A stretch of DNA of 64,000 bases, from assembly GCA_965215615.1 (NCBI GenBank), contig OZ244068.1:1674001-1738000 (forward strand), read 5' to 3'. The notes under the pieces were generated by a model. It made no database searches. It was not told where the DNA came from and saw nothing but the letters and a program-made list of their open reading frames with translations. Position numbers and translations under genes: made by a program. The DNA is from CBDATA01 sp965215615. Its GTDB lineage: Bacteria; Acidobacteriota; Vicinamibacteria; Marinacidobacterales; Marinacidobacteraceae. Below, piece by piece: positions 20,601 to 25,990 of this stretch. Numbering within the stretch: position 1 is the first letter of the stretch; the number at the start of each line of letters is the position of its first letter.

Positions 20601-21434
20601 GGCATCGGCGAGGTGACGCTCAAGACCGGAGGCGAGAGCCACCGGGCGGACACCGACTGGACGATGGCGGCGGCGGGAATACGGGGAGACCTGCTGGATC
20701 CGGCGGGCGGGCCGCTCGCGGTAGCGGTGATCGGCGACGGACTGTGGACGCGGAGCACATCGGATGAGATCGCCGCGCTTTCGACGGCGGATACCTTCGT
20801 GACCCGGCTGCGGCTCGGGGTGGAGGCCAGCTACGACTTCAACTTCGACGGCATGGGCGATCTCACGCCGCGGGTGGAAGCGGGCGCCCGCCACGACGGG
20901 GGCGATGCGGAGACCGGGGCCGGGATGGATCTCGGTGTCGGAATCAACTGGAAGGCACCGGTCTTCGGATTGAGCCTCGATGTCGCGGGACGGATGCTGA
21001 TCCTCCACGAGAACGAGGACTTCGCGGACCGGGGGATTTCGGCGGCGGTGGTCTTCGACCCGAACCCGGAGAGCGAGCGGGGGCCGTCGCTTTCGCTGCG
21101 CCAGGCGATCGGCGGGAGCGCCGACGGGGGGATCGAGGCGCTGTTCGCGACGACGACCCCACTCGGCGACGGCGGGAACATCGGGAGCGGAGCGGGAATG
21201 CGACGGACGCTTGAGACCGCGTACGGCTTCTCCGCCTTCGGGGGGCGCTTCACGGCGAGTCCGCACGCCGAGGTGGACTTCACGGAGCGGGCGCGGGACT
21301 ACGCGCTCGGCTGGCGGTTCGTGCCGCACAAGCTGGCATCGGACCTCGCGTTCGGCATCAAGGCCACCCGCCGGGAAGGCGAGACCCTGGCCCCGGTGCA
21401 CGTCTTCGGGGTCGAGGCCACCGTGCGCTGGTGA
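8631..21434 (+). CDS. Giant multidomain autotransporter adhesin (FN3/Ig-like/Calx-beta-like repeats)
   Basis: A 4267-residue secreted surface protein. Residues 1-37 are a signal peptide (hydrophobic core GVLAAALLFGIA, cleavage likely after AEA). Residues 38 to about 210 form a domain resembling the choice-of-anchor R type. The passenger then alternates blocks: about eleven FN3 domains (ITKYQVRQGTG, TGLTNGTEYSFQVRAV), about nine Ig-like domains (TATFTFSEAVTGF, DGTNMGPASAE), and about thirteen Calx-beta-like repeats (VEEASATYTVELSSQP, LTFTTTTWDDAQTVTV). A Pro/Asp/Gly-rich hinge lies near 3440-3470. Residues from about 3880 to the end are an autotransporter beta-barrel (GGSFAFWGRASANRFDG, WLFGLALTHS) finishing in VRW, the aromatic C-terminus of outer-membrane barrels. 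The protein should export its passenger as an adhesin or contact factor. The ATG is the only in-frame start after the TAG at 8583; no Shine-Dalgarno sequence precedes it, only poly-C. Repeats at DNA level suggest growth by recombination. Confidence 0.92.
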   Translation: MRGVRGWFRGRVALSCRSLRGVLAAALLFGIATAAEAQTTVTFVSNLNSEGGTDNANTFRDRLAQSFTTGASSGGYLLSSVEIYLGRNAYVGGTPVVVIRADSSGDPGDVVVTLTNPGSYPGRQDRDGGTAIFTAPAGTTLAASTTYWVVINDEDRSLFWASAYSKNHTTTGLPGWSMGGTKIRRQGATNWATFDDLLPMELSGTVVTASGPDAPANLQAVVSSGQVELTWDDPSDDTITKYQYQQRTPPSTGTWGEWTDISNSDEDTTDHTVTGLTNGTEYEFGVRAVAGSTNGTAATVSATPVAPPAAPTSLTARAGATQVTLSWTDPGNATITKYQVRYGAGLTTDSGFSWGTWADVSSSSATTTSATVTGLTNGTEYTFGVRAVGLSGDGAEATVSATPLASGAPAKPTGLTATAGGSSVTLSWTAPSGTITKYQVRQGTGDPVMWGAWADITGTTSHTVTGLTNGTEYSFQVRAVANTVLGAMSDTASATPNAPPAAPAGLKAEAYPAEIRLEWTEQTDDTITGYQYQTRARSEGDWGDWSGWSNVPLGEVGEDDKVFSFSGKSYYKVADLTNGTEYGVRIRAVAGTVPGAASAIVTGTPNVRPLAPTGLSATAGDGQVSLTWDDPSNAAITKYQVTYEVVATSVPATEDVPVNGATTSHTVTGLVNGTLYSFELVPFAGTVSGPSSGKVRATPTAPAGLTLTQPDDRQVDEGDTADTATFTVALRSLPAADVMVTVTAPAGLELDGPDAGGVFASSEDLAFTTANWNSAQTVTVRATDDSTDSPSGREEVIAWSATSTDTDYSGLKGDAATVTVVDNDPTTVTLAGAAGDVTEGGTKDFTVTLGRGLVSGERLVVPLTFGTGTGTATRNTDYTVACPSPLPDGAGVVCANLNTGNAALTFAGPSMGETLKEVTLTLSAASDNTTETGGETVIIGLGTLNASSGTGLEGGASGTDSLADFKITDPDASVPTVAITGIPAKINNTNALTATFTFSEAVTGFEKADITVTGGTAGTFSATSTTVYTLGITPDGDANVVVTVAANSATDGTNMGPASAESATAVWDETAPTVEITGVPGKISNRDAFTVTFSFSETVTGFDTDDVSVTNGDKSAFSGSGSSYTVVVTPNADADVTVTVAAGGATDGLNTGPANAVSATATWDASVPTVEISGVPKRITTRAAFTVTFTFSESVTDFVTGDVTVTNGDKSSFTGSGSSYTVVVTPNADADVTVTVDANSATDGTNTGPTADVVATAVFGAPAAPTVTATAGNGQVTLSWTDPSDDTITEYEYQQREEGGTWPNSWTDIANSASLTEYAVTSLTNGTTYEFRVRAVSGTVTSPASSVVTATPLAATAPGPPRDLRVAPGDGQVVLNWRVPGTNADAITKYEFRQGTGDPLAWGAWGDASGTTTSHTVTGLTNGTEYSFQVRAVANTVLGAMSDTVEATPNPVPAAPTNFTATKGTASGAIALSWTAPSGTITRYEYRLRPVGGDWPQSWTRLTVLVTSFTVGSQTDGTEYEIELRAVNDSGAGAAASATATPLDPTAAAAPTSFTATAGSGQVALAWTAPSGTITKYQVRQGTGDPVVWGAWADITGTTSHTVTSLTNGTEYSFQVRAVTGTSVLGAMSATATATPTAAPGVTISVTDASVSEADQTDTATFTVVLNTEPSSGLVVVSVDASGAPGLELDGPDAPTAFSNAEVLTFTTTNWNSPRTIRVRATSEATDNPSGREETITWTATATADTDYQNLTGDAATVTVVDNDPTTVTLAGAAGDVAEGATKTFTVTLGRGLVDGETLGVPLAFTGTATRGTDYMTACPTTLPTGVTCNDLDDTSLTPTVTFTGPTSGATARTVTLTLSAASDNTTETGGETVIIGFGTLTATGLEGGTSTTDSLADFKITDPDASVPTVAITGIPAKINNTNALTATFTFSEAVTGFEKADIAVTGGTAGTFSATSTTVYTLGITPDGDANVVVTVAANSATDGTNMGPASAESATAVWDETAPTVEITGVPGKISNRDAFTATFSFSETVTGFDTDDVSVTNGDKSAFSGSGSSYTVVVTPNADADVTVTVAAGGATDGLNTGPANAVSATAVWDETAPTVDITGIPAKINNTNALTATFTFSESVTGFAKSDITVTGGTAGAFGGSGTTYTLAITPTSGSNVVVTVAANSATDGTNMGPASAETATATWDASVPTVGITGVPARISGTSDLTATFTFSEDVTGFVKNDITVTGGTAGTFTESSSTVYTLVITPDGDANVVVTVTADSATDGLNMGPASAETATAVWTALVFNPAAVTVVEEASATYTVELSSQPDGNVTVTVSGASGEVTFDTDSTTPGTQTTALTFTTTTWDDAQTVTVLAAADGDTANDSATLTHTASGGGYGSVTGDVEVTVTDNDTPGLVLDPTSLTVAEGGSGTYTVALATQPTASVTVTVAGASGEVTFDTDGDTGGNQNTLTFTTSDWGTAQTVTVSAGQDNDADDDSATLTHSASGGGYGSVTGNVAVTVTDDDTASVVTTEPDATATEGSTTDEATFTVALNTRPSSDVTVTVTAPTGLTLDGPDSATTFTSSEGLTFTSTNWSTAQTVTVRATDDNDDSPIGRELTVTYAVTSSDSGYSGLSGDAATVTVVDDDPTTVTLAGTAGDVVEGGTKTFTVTLERGLVNGETLPVPLTFGGDATRGTDYTTACPTTLPTGVTCANLDSGTPTVTFTGPSTGATATTVTLTLTATTDNTAEAGGESVVIGLGTLNASSGTGLGGGASGTDSLADFDITDPDASAPTLEISGVPKRITTRAAFTVTFTFSESVTDFVTGDVTVTNGDKSSFTGSGSSYTVVVTPNADADVTVTVDADSATDGTNTGPPADVVATAVFGAPAAPASLSATAGNAAVTLSWTDPMDDTITGYEFRQGVQSSPVTWGSWTPITNSDKDTTSHTVTGLTDGTEYYFQVRAVSDAVMGEPSAEENRDAVVTPVAVNAPAAPTGLGATAGNGQVALSWTASSSNGITKHQVRSGSGDPLVWGSWTDIANSASITSHTVTGLTNGTEYSFQVRAVATAVLGVTSDTAVATPRGAAGVTTTQPSDRQVTEGDTSDTATFTVELDTQPSSDVTLTVEAVAGLELDGPDGATAFTASEALTFTSSNWGTAQTVTVRATDDSVDRPSGGDLTVSYSIASSDSGYNLLFGVAALVTVIDNDPTAVTLAGAAGDITEGETKDFTVTLGVRGLVSGETLGVPLTFTGGATRGTDYTTACPSSLPTGVTCNDLNTAATPTVTFTGPSTGETARTVTLTLSAATDNTAETGGETVMIGLGTLTATGLEGGASGTGSLADFRITDPSATDTTVPTLSISGVPGTISTRAAFTANFTFSESVTDFDTNDITVTGGSKGTLSGSGRSYRMRITPTGGVNVVVTVRRNAATDGTNRGPAAAVSRTATWRAPSPPPQQPPAEEDDDDPPSSGGGGGGGGSTPSLPSASLSAVSVSAGQMVIEGGEALFRITASPVPSDEITVRVRVSATGDFVDGVQLGERLVTLSASAPTASLRVATIDDRRNEADGTVTVTVLSGEDYRLSQASASLAVTDDDTPALVLTPETLTVDEGGSGNYRVALATEPAGDVTVSIAGTGEVTTAQNTLTFTAGNWNVAQPVTVSAGQDADAADDRARLDHRASGGGYDSVTGSVAVTVMDDDTPGLILTPAALTLAEGASASYTVALATEPTGNVTVSIAGTGDVTVDRSTLSFTARNWSAAQTVTLFAARDEDVANDSATLAHHARGGDYSSVTGSVEVTVTDAGAAVVSAHLARFGRTVAEQALDGIAGRLRAPRTAGMQKTLAGPRLNVPREGDTAQGTMHAEARRTGFENEYESQNRDLLHLPNAREMLLGSSFTLTTQEAEGTGGSFAFWGRASANRFDGATNDGATAIGLDGEVLTGLVGADYARGDWLFGLALTHSLSEGGYTSEGASGGKVDASLTAALPYASIQANPRLKLWGAGGYGIGEVTLKTGGESHRADTDWTMAAAGIRGDLLDPAGGPLAVAVIGDGLWTRSTSDEIAALSTADTFVTRLRLGVEASYDFNFDGMGDLTPRVEAGARHDGGDAETGAGMDLGVGINWKAPVFGLSLDVAGRMLILHENEDFADRGISAAVVFDPNPESERGPSLSLRQAIGGSADGGIEALFATTTPLGDGGNIGSGAGMRRTLETAYGFSAFGGRFTASPHAEVDFTERARDYALGWRFVPHKLASDLAFGIKATRREGETLAPVHVFGVEATVRW
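11541..12113 (+). repeat. Long internal direct repeat, copy 1 (mate 14343-14915)
   Basis: These 573 bases, encoding two Ig-like domains, recur almost base for base 2802 bases downstream. Synonymous sites are conserved too, so the duplication is recent or kept uniform by gene conversion. Confidence 0.9.
12141..12425 (+). repeat. Internal direct repeat, copy 1 (mate 16989-17273)
   Basis: About 285 bases encoding one Ig-like domain (EISGVPKRITTRAAFTVTFT start) and the junction into the next FN3 domain, repeated 4848 bases downstream with few differences. Confidence 0.88.
14343..14915 (+). repeat. Long internal direct repeat, copy 2 (mate 11541-12113)
   Basis: Second copy of the two-domain Ig-like unit; only scattered single-base differences from copy 1 are seen, such as GCGACC for GTGACC near 14702. 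Confidence 0.9.
16989..17273 (+). repeat. Internal direct repeat, copy 2 (mate 12141-12425)
   Basis: Second copy of the Ig-like unit, again followed directly by an FN3 domain. Confidence 0.88.
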
Positions 21435-21569
21435 CAGTTTTCCACATTCTGGCCCCCAGGCGGGACAAAACGGGCGCTGTTGCGTCAATGTATGTATGTT
21501 CCCCGATCGAATCAGGCGTGACGATGCGGGGCAGGTGGATACGGCTACACTGAACCACGGACCCGTTCG

Positions 21570-22166
21570 ATGACCGACGAAAAAATGACCGACGCAGAGC
21601 TGAAAGCGCTGGTTGCTGGCCTGGCCACGGCGCAGGACCGCACCGATGCCCAGATGGCGAAGACCGATGCCAAGATCGACCGGCTGGTGGACCGAATTGC
21701 GGAGACCGAGGTCCTGGTGAGGGAAACCTCCGTCGAAATCAAAGAGCTGTCGAAAATGTACGGCGGTGCCAGCAACAACCTGGGCGCGGCGGTCGAGGAG
21801 TTCTTCTACAACAGCCTCAAGGCCCATCCGGTTCTCGGTGGGGTGCGCTTCGAATCCGTCGAAAGGAACGTCCCGGGCCGCGACGACAAAACCGGCCAGA
21901 AGGACGAGTTCGACCTGCTGCTCGTGAACGGCAGCGAGGTGTTCGTCGTGGAGGTGAAGCACAGGGCGCACAAGGACGACCTGAAGGACCTGCTGGACGA
22001 GAAGGCACCGAACTCCCGGCGGATGTTCCCGAAGTACGCCGGCCACCGGCACCGGTTCGCTCTCGCCACGTTCCACATCCATGACGAACTGAAGGAGTCG
22101 GCTCTGGAGAAGGGGGTGACCGTGCTGCAGCGCAAGGGCGACGTGATCGAAACCTCCCCGGCCTGA
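21570..22166 (+). CDS. Coiled-coil plus PD-(D/E)XK-nuclease-like protein of unknown role
   Basis: A 198-residue protein. Residues 1-62 are a heptad-rich coiled coil (AQMAKTDAKIDRLVDRIAE). The second half has the restriction-endonuclease-like pattern: Glu76/Glu77 in AAVEEFFY, then Asp115 in DEFDLLLVNG and Glu128-x-Lys130 in VFVVEVKHRA. Related short proteins are widespread and often linked to mobile or defence contexts; none has a role I can state with confidence. It stands alone after the giant autotransporter, with TACACT at 21547-21552 as a possible -10 box giving a short leader. Confidence 0.7.
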   Translation: MTDEKMTDAELKALVAGLATAQDRTDAQMAKTDAKIDRLVDRIAETEVLVRETSVEIKELSKMYGGASNNLGAAVEEFFYNSLKAHPVLGGVRFESVERNVPGRDDKTGQKDEFDLLLVNGSEVFVVEVKHRAHKDDLKDLLDEKAPNSRRMFPKYAGHRHRFALATFHIHDELKESALEKGVTVLQRKGDVIETSPA

Positions 22167-22254
22167 AGCGGGGCGAACGGCGCTCGGCAGGCTCTTCGGA
22201 GGGTAGCTCAGCCTCCCTCCGCGCCGCTCCACCCGGGTCACGATGAGCCGCTGC

Positions 22255-22260
22255 TACTCT
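22255..22260 (+). promoter_or_regulatory. Candidate leaderless -10 box (TACTCT)
   Basis: TACTCT ends 8 bases before the ATG at 22269. No ribosome site lies in the intervening CGCGTGCC. Confidence 0.5.
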
Positions 22261-22268
22261 CGCGTGCC

Positions 22269-23600
22269 ATGAACCGAACCGGACTCACCAGAAGACAATG
22301 GCTCGCCGCCGGAGCGGCCGCCGCCACCATCCCGCAGACGCTCGGCGCCGCCCCCCGGGCACCGCTCGCGGCTTCACCGATTCCGCTGGTCCGGATCGGT
22401 TTCGTCGGGATCGGTGGCATGGGGTCGGTCCACGTCCGCAATCTTCTCGCCATCGGCAAGGCCATCGGCGGCGTGGAGATTCGGGCGCTTGGCGACATCC
22501 GCCGGGAGCATGCCGAGCGCGCCCGGGAATGGGTACGGGAAGCGGGCGGCCCCGAACCCCGGCTCTACACCCGAGGAGAACGGGATTTCGAGCGCCTCTG
22601 CGCCGAAGAGGATCTCGACCTGATCTTCACCGCCACCCCCTGGCGCTGGCACGTCCCGGTGATGCTCGCGGCGATGGAAAACGGAAAACACGCGGCCACC
22701 GAAGTCCCGGCGGCGACCACCCTCGACGAATGCTGGCAACTGGTCGAGACCGCCGAGAGCACCGGCCGGCACGCGGTGATGATGGAGAACTGCAACTACG
22801 GGCGCTTCGAGATGCTGGTCTTCCATCTGACCCGGCTCGGCATGTTCGGAGACATCCTCCACGCCGAAGGCGGCTATCTCCACGATCTGCGGTCGGTCAA
22901 GTTTTCGGACCGGGGCGAGGGACTCTGGCGGCGCGCCCACTCGCGGACCCGGAACGCCAACCTCTACCCCACCCACGGGCTCGGGCCGGTGGCGAACTGC
23001 ATGGACATCGGGCGCGGCGACCGCTTCGAATATCTGGTCTCGATGAGCGGCCCTTCGCGGGGGCTTCAGGAATACGCACGGGAGCGCTTCCCCGAAAAAG
23101 CCCCCGAGCGACGGGAGCACTTCCTGCTCGGGGATGTGAACCTGAGCCTCATCCGCACCGCCCGGGGACGCACCATCACCGTCGTCCACGACACGAATCT
23201 GCCCCGGCCCTACAGCCGCATCCATGCGGTGCAGGGGACGAAAGGGATTTTCAACGGGTACCCCAACCGCATCCATCTCGAAGGCCGAAGCCCGGAGCAC
23301 CAGTGGGAGGATGCCGCCGACTACCTCGCCGAGTTCGAGCATCCGCTCTGGCGCGAGGTTGCGGGACCGGGCGAGGAGCTCGGCCACGGACGGATGGATT
23401 ACCTCGAGGACTACCGGCTGATCCGCTGCCTCCAGCAGGGACTGCCCACCGAGATGAACGTTTATGACGCCGCGGCTCTTTCGGTGGTCACCGACCTCTC
23501 GGAGCGTTCGGCGGCGGACCGCAGCCGCCCGGTGGATTTCCCGGACTTCACCCGCGGCGGCTGGCGCAGTTTTCCGAAACTTCCGCTGGTCGCCGCCTGA
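22269..23600 (+). CDS. Gfo/Idh/MocA-family oxidoreductase, GH109-like, Tat-exported
   Basis: A 443-residue protein. The N-terminus has a twin arginine (LTRRQWLAAGAAAATIP, Arg8-Arg9), so folded export through Tat is likely. The NAD-binding motif is GFVGIGGMGSVHVRN (about residues 45-58). ATPWRWHVPVMLAAMENGKHAATEV is split over the cofactor-binding strand and helix, and MMENCNYGR follows. These segments match glycosidase family 109, whose members cleave alpha-N-acetylgalactosamine by an NAD-dependent oxidation/reduction cycle, but other GH109-like proteins of this type are untested. Monocistronic and convergent with the amidohydrolase operon, with only 3 bases between the stops. Confidence 0.85.
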   Translation: MNRTGLTRRQWLAAGAAAATIPQTLGAAPRAPLAASPIPLVRIGFVGIGGMGSVHVRNLLAIGKAIGGVEIRALGDIRREHAERAREWVREAGGPEPRLYTRGERDFERLCAEEDLDLIFTATPWRWHVPVMLAAMENGKHAATEVPAATTLDECWQLVETAESTGRHAVMMENCNYGRFEMLVFHLTRLGMFGDILHAEGGYLHDLRSVKFSDRGEGLWRRAHSRTRNANLYPTHGLGPVANCMDIGRGDRFEYLVSMSGPSRGLQEYARERFPEKAPERREHFLLGDVNLSLIRTARGRTITVVHDTNLPRPYSRIHAVQGTKGIFNGYPNRIHLEGRSPEHQWEDAADYLAEFEHPLWREVAGPGEELGHGRMDYLEDYRLIRCLQQGLPTEMNVYDAAALSVVTDLSERSAADRSRPVDFPDFTRGGWRSFPKLPLVAA

Positions 23601-23603
23601 AAG

Positions 23604-24266
23604 TCACGGCTCTACCCGTCCCCGACGGACCACCCAGTAACCGCCCCGGAACACTTCGGCGACGTTCGCGATCGCCCCGATCTGGGTCAGCGGATCCCCT
23701 TCGACGACCAGGATATCCGCGAGCTTGCCGACCTCGAGGCTTCCGAGTCGATCGTCCACTCCCAGAACCCGCGCACCGTCGAGCGTGGCCGCCCGAAGCG
23801 CTCCGGCTTCGGAAAGACCCGCCTCGACAAGGGCCTCCAGTTCGAGGACATAGGCCCGCACCACTTCTTCCGGGCTCGCACCGGTCCCTACTCCGGACTC
23901 GCGCGGCCCGGGCCCCGGCGCGAAGACGCGGGGACCGGAAATCCCGCTCTCGACCTCCTCGTCGAAGCGCACCGAAGTGATTCCGGCCCCGAGGAAAGCG
24001 ACAGGGTCCCCGGATGAGCGTGCCTCGATATCGATCAGACCCGGCAGCACGGTGTGCCCGGAGACATCCAGCACCATCGCGCCCCGGGGCCATCCGGTTT
24101 CTCCCTCGGGCAGGATGGCGACGATCCGGCCCCCTTCGAGAACGAGGCTCCCCGGAACGGATTCCGAGCCGGTCCCGTCGAAGAGGAAGCCGTTCCAGAG
24201 CACGGTGGTTCGAGGTGGCGGGAGCCCGGCCTGCACTGCGGCGAGAACCAGCAGGAGGCCAGGCAT
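23604..24266 (-). CDS. Degenerate amidohydrolase-like protein lacking the catalytic core
   Basis: A 220-residue protein with the two ends of an amidohydrolase but not the middle. The N-terminus has a short signal-like segment (MPGLLLVLAAVQAG) and then TVLWNGFLFDGTG and HTVLPGLIDIEARSS, where active enzymes have HTVLPGLIDxHxH. The C-terminus has the family tail ALRAATLDGARVLGVDD, GSLEVGKLADILVVEGDPL. The metal-binding HxH, the Lys and the later His/Asp ligands are missing; active members are about 400-450 residues. It may be a non-catalytic binding protein or a decaying gene. Its ATG directly follows the stop of the full-length amidohydrolase. Confidence 0.75.
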   Translation of the reverse strand: MPGLLLVLAAVQAGLPPPRTTVLWNGFLFDGTGSESVPGSLVLEGGRIVAILPEGETGWPRGAMVLDVSGHTVLPGLIDIEARSSGDPVAFLGAGITSVRFDEEVESGISGPRVFAPGPGPRESGVGTGASPEEVVRAYVLELEALVEAGLSEAGALRAATLDGARVLGVDDRLGSLEVGKLADILVVEGDPLTQIGAIANVAEVFRGGYWVVRRGRVEP

Positions 24267-25988
24267 TCAGGCCTGATGCATCGTCTTTCCGCCCACCACC
24301 GTCCGATGGATGGCGATCTCCTTCAGACGGTCGGGGTCGGATGCGGCGACGTCGTGCGGGTCTTCCTCGAGCATCACGAAATCGGCCACCTTGCCGATCT
24401 TGATGCTCCCCTTGATGTTCTCCTCGAAGGAAGCCCAGGCACCGTGGATCGTGCCGATGCGGATCGCCTCGTCCATCGTCACCTTCTGGTTCCCACCCCA
24501 GACCCGGCCCTCCAGATCCTTGCGGGTGAGCATCGCCTGAAGCGCCATCATCGGCTCGTAGGGCCCCGGAACGTAGTCGGAGGCACCCGCTACCTTGATG
24601 TCGTAGTCGAGGAACGAACGGTGGGCGAACATCCACTTCATCTTCTCCTCGCCGTACTCCACCCACTTGTTCCCGTGGTAATGGACATAGGTCCAGAACG
24701 GAGTGGGGATCGAGCCGGAGTCGTGGATCCGCTGGAGCAGCTCCGGATTCACGAGCGAACAGTGTTCGATCCGGTGGCGGGCATCGCGCGGCGCGTCGCG
24801 GAGAACCTTTTCGTAGGCATCGAGCACGTACTGGATGGTCAGGTCGCCGTTCGCGTGGATCCCGATGTGGAAATCGTGGGCGTGAGAATCCTCCACCGCC
24901 TCCATGATCTCCTCGGGGGTCATGGTCAGGATGCCGTGATCGTGAGTCCCTTCGTACGGCGTGCTCATGTACATGGTGCGGCCGGAGGCGGAACCGTCGG
25001 CCCCGTACTTGATCGCCCCGAGCCGCAGCCACTCGTCGCCGAAACCCCGATGGATGCCGGCGCTCTTCAAGCCGCGGTGGAGATCGGAATCCGCGGACGC
25101 GAAGTAGTACATCCGGTAGCGGAGCTCGCCGGCCGCATAGGCATCCTCGAGCGCCCGGAGACCGTTCGCGTCGCCGCCGGTCTGGTGCACGCTCGTGATC
25201 CCCGCCGCGGTCATGAGCCCCGACATGTGCGCGACCCCGGCCTGGTAATCGGCCCGCGAAAAGACCCGGCGCTCGCCCACTCCGTCGAAGACCTCGTCGG
25301 CCTTTTCCTCCACGAGGCCGGTCAGTTCGCCGTTCGCGTCCCGCTCGAAACGGCCGCCCGGCGGGTCGGCGATGTCCCTCGTCACCCCGGCCATCTCGAG
25401 CGCCTTCGAGTTGTACCAGTAGATGTGGCCGCCCCGGTGCGAGACCCGCACTGGAACCCGGGTCGTCGCCTCGTCCAGATCGTGCCGGTTGATGCGACGG
25501 TACTCCCCGTTTTCGTCGGTGACCTTGGTGTCGTCGTACTTGAACCCGCGCACCCAGTGCCCCGGCCGGGTATCGGCGGCGGCCGCCCGGATGGCGAGCT
25601 TGATGTCCTCGATGGTCCGGACATCGAGGTTTACCTCGAACAGATCCCGCATGCCGTTCGGATGGCAATGGGCATCGATGAAGCCGGGAACCACGGTCAT
25701 CCCGCCGGCATCCACGACCTCGGTGGCTGGCCCGGCGAGGTTCATCACGTCCTCGTCGGAGCCCACCGCGACGAACTTGCCGTGGTTCACCGCGAGCGCT
25801 TCAGCCCGGTCCATGGTCTCCCCGCCCTCGCTGTACTCCGAGGTATAGACCCGGGCGTTCCTCACGATCATCTGGGGGCTGACCGACTCCGGAGCACCAC
25901 AGGCATTCGCGAGACCGGCCGCCGCGGCGGCGGTTCCGAGCTTCAGGAACTCGGTGCGACTCAATTTGTTATCGAGCAAACGGGACAT
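24267..25988 (-). CDS. Exported amidohydrolase (YtcJ-like, Amidohydro_3 type)
   Basis: A 573-residue metal-dependent hydrolase. The N-terminus (SRTEFLKLGTAAAAAGLANACG) looks like a Tat/Sec signal, with Cys30 possibly lipidated, though the lipobox is not canonical. MIVRNARVYTSE opens the beta-sandwich. VPGFIDAHCHPNG carries the HxH metal ligands at about 107 and 109; IGIHANGDLTIQ and HRIEHCSL supply further His ligands; KVADFVMLEEDPHDV closes the fold. Family members hydrolyse amides or related bonds of unknown natural substrates. Middle gene of a three-gene operon behind the VPS10 protein (2-base gap). Confidence 0.88.
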   Translation of the reverse strand: MSRLLDNKLSRTEFLKLGTAAAAAGLANACGAPESVSPQMIVRNARVYTSEYSEGGETMDRAEALAVNHGKFVAVGSDEDVMNLAGPATEVVDAGGMTVVPGFIDAHCHPNGMRDLFEVNLDVRTIEDIKLAIRAAAADTRPGHWVRGFKYDDTKVTDENGEYRRINRHDLDEATTRVPVRVSHRGGHIYWYNSKALEMAGVTRDIADPPGGRFERDANGELTGLVEEKADEVFDGVGERRVFSRADYQAGVAHMSGLMTAAGITSVHQTGGDANGLRALEDAYAAGELRYRMYYFASADSDLHRGLKSAGIHRGFGDEWLRLGAIKYGADGSASGRTMYMSTPYEGTHDHGILTMTPEEIMEAVEDSHAHDFHIGIHANGDLTIQYVLDAYEKVLRDAPRDARHRIEHCSLVNPELLQRIHDSGSIPTPFWTYVHYHGNKWVEYGEEKMKWMFAHRSFLDYDIKVAGASDYVPGPYEPMMALQAMLTRKDLEGRVWGGNQKVTMDEAIRIGTIHGAWASFEENIKGSIKIGKVADFVMLEEDPHDVAASDPDRLKEIAIHRTVVGGKTMHQA

Positions 25989-25990
25989 GG

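Noticed and set aside
8365..21446. A 9-base inverted match (TGTGGAAAA at 8365-8373, TTTTCCACA at 21438-21446) flanking the autotransporter, considered as ends of a mobile element.
   Set aside because: Too short to be more than chance in 13 kb, no target-site duplication seen, and no transposase or integrase inside.
19956..22241. A 761-codon minus-strand frame across the barrel and the PD-(D/E)XK gene.
   Set aside because: It spans two well-supported genes and an intergenic gap and has no recognisable domain.
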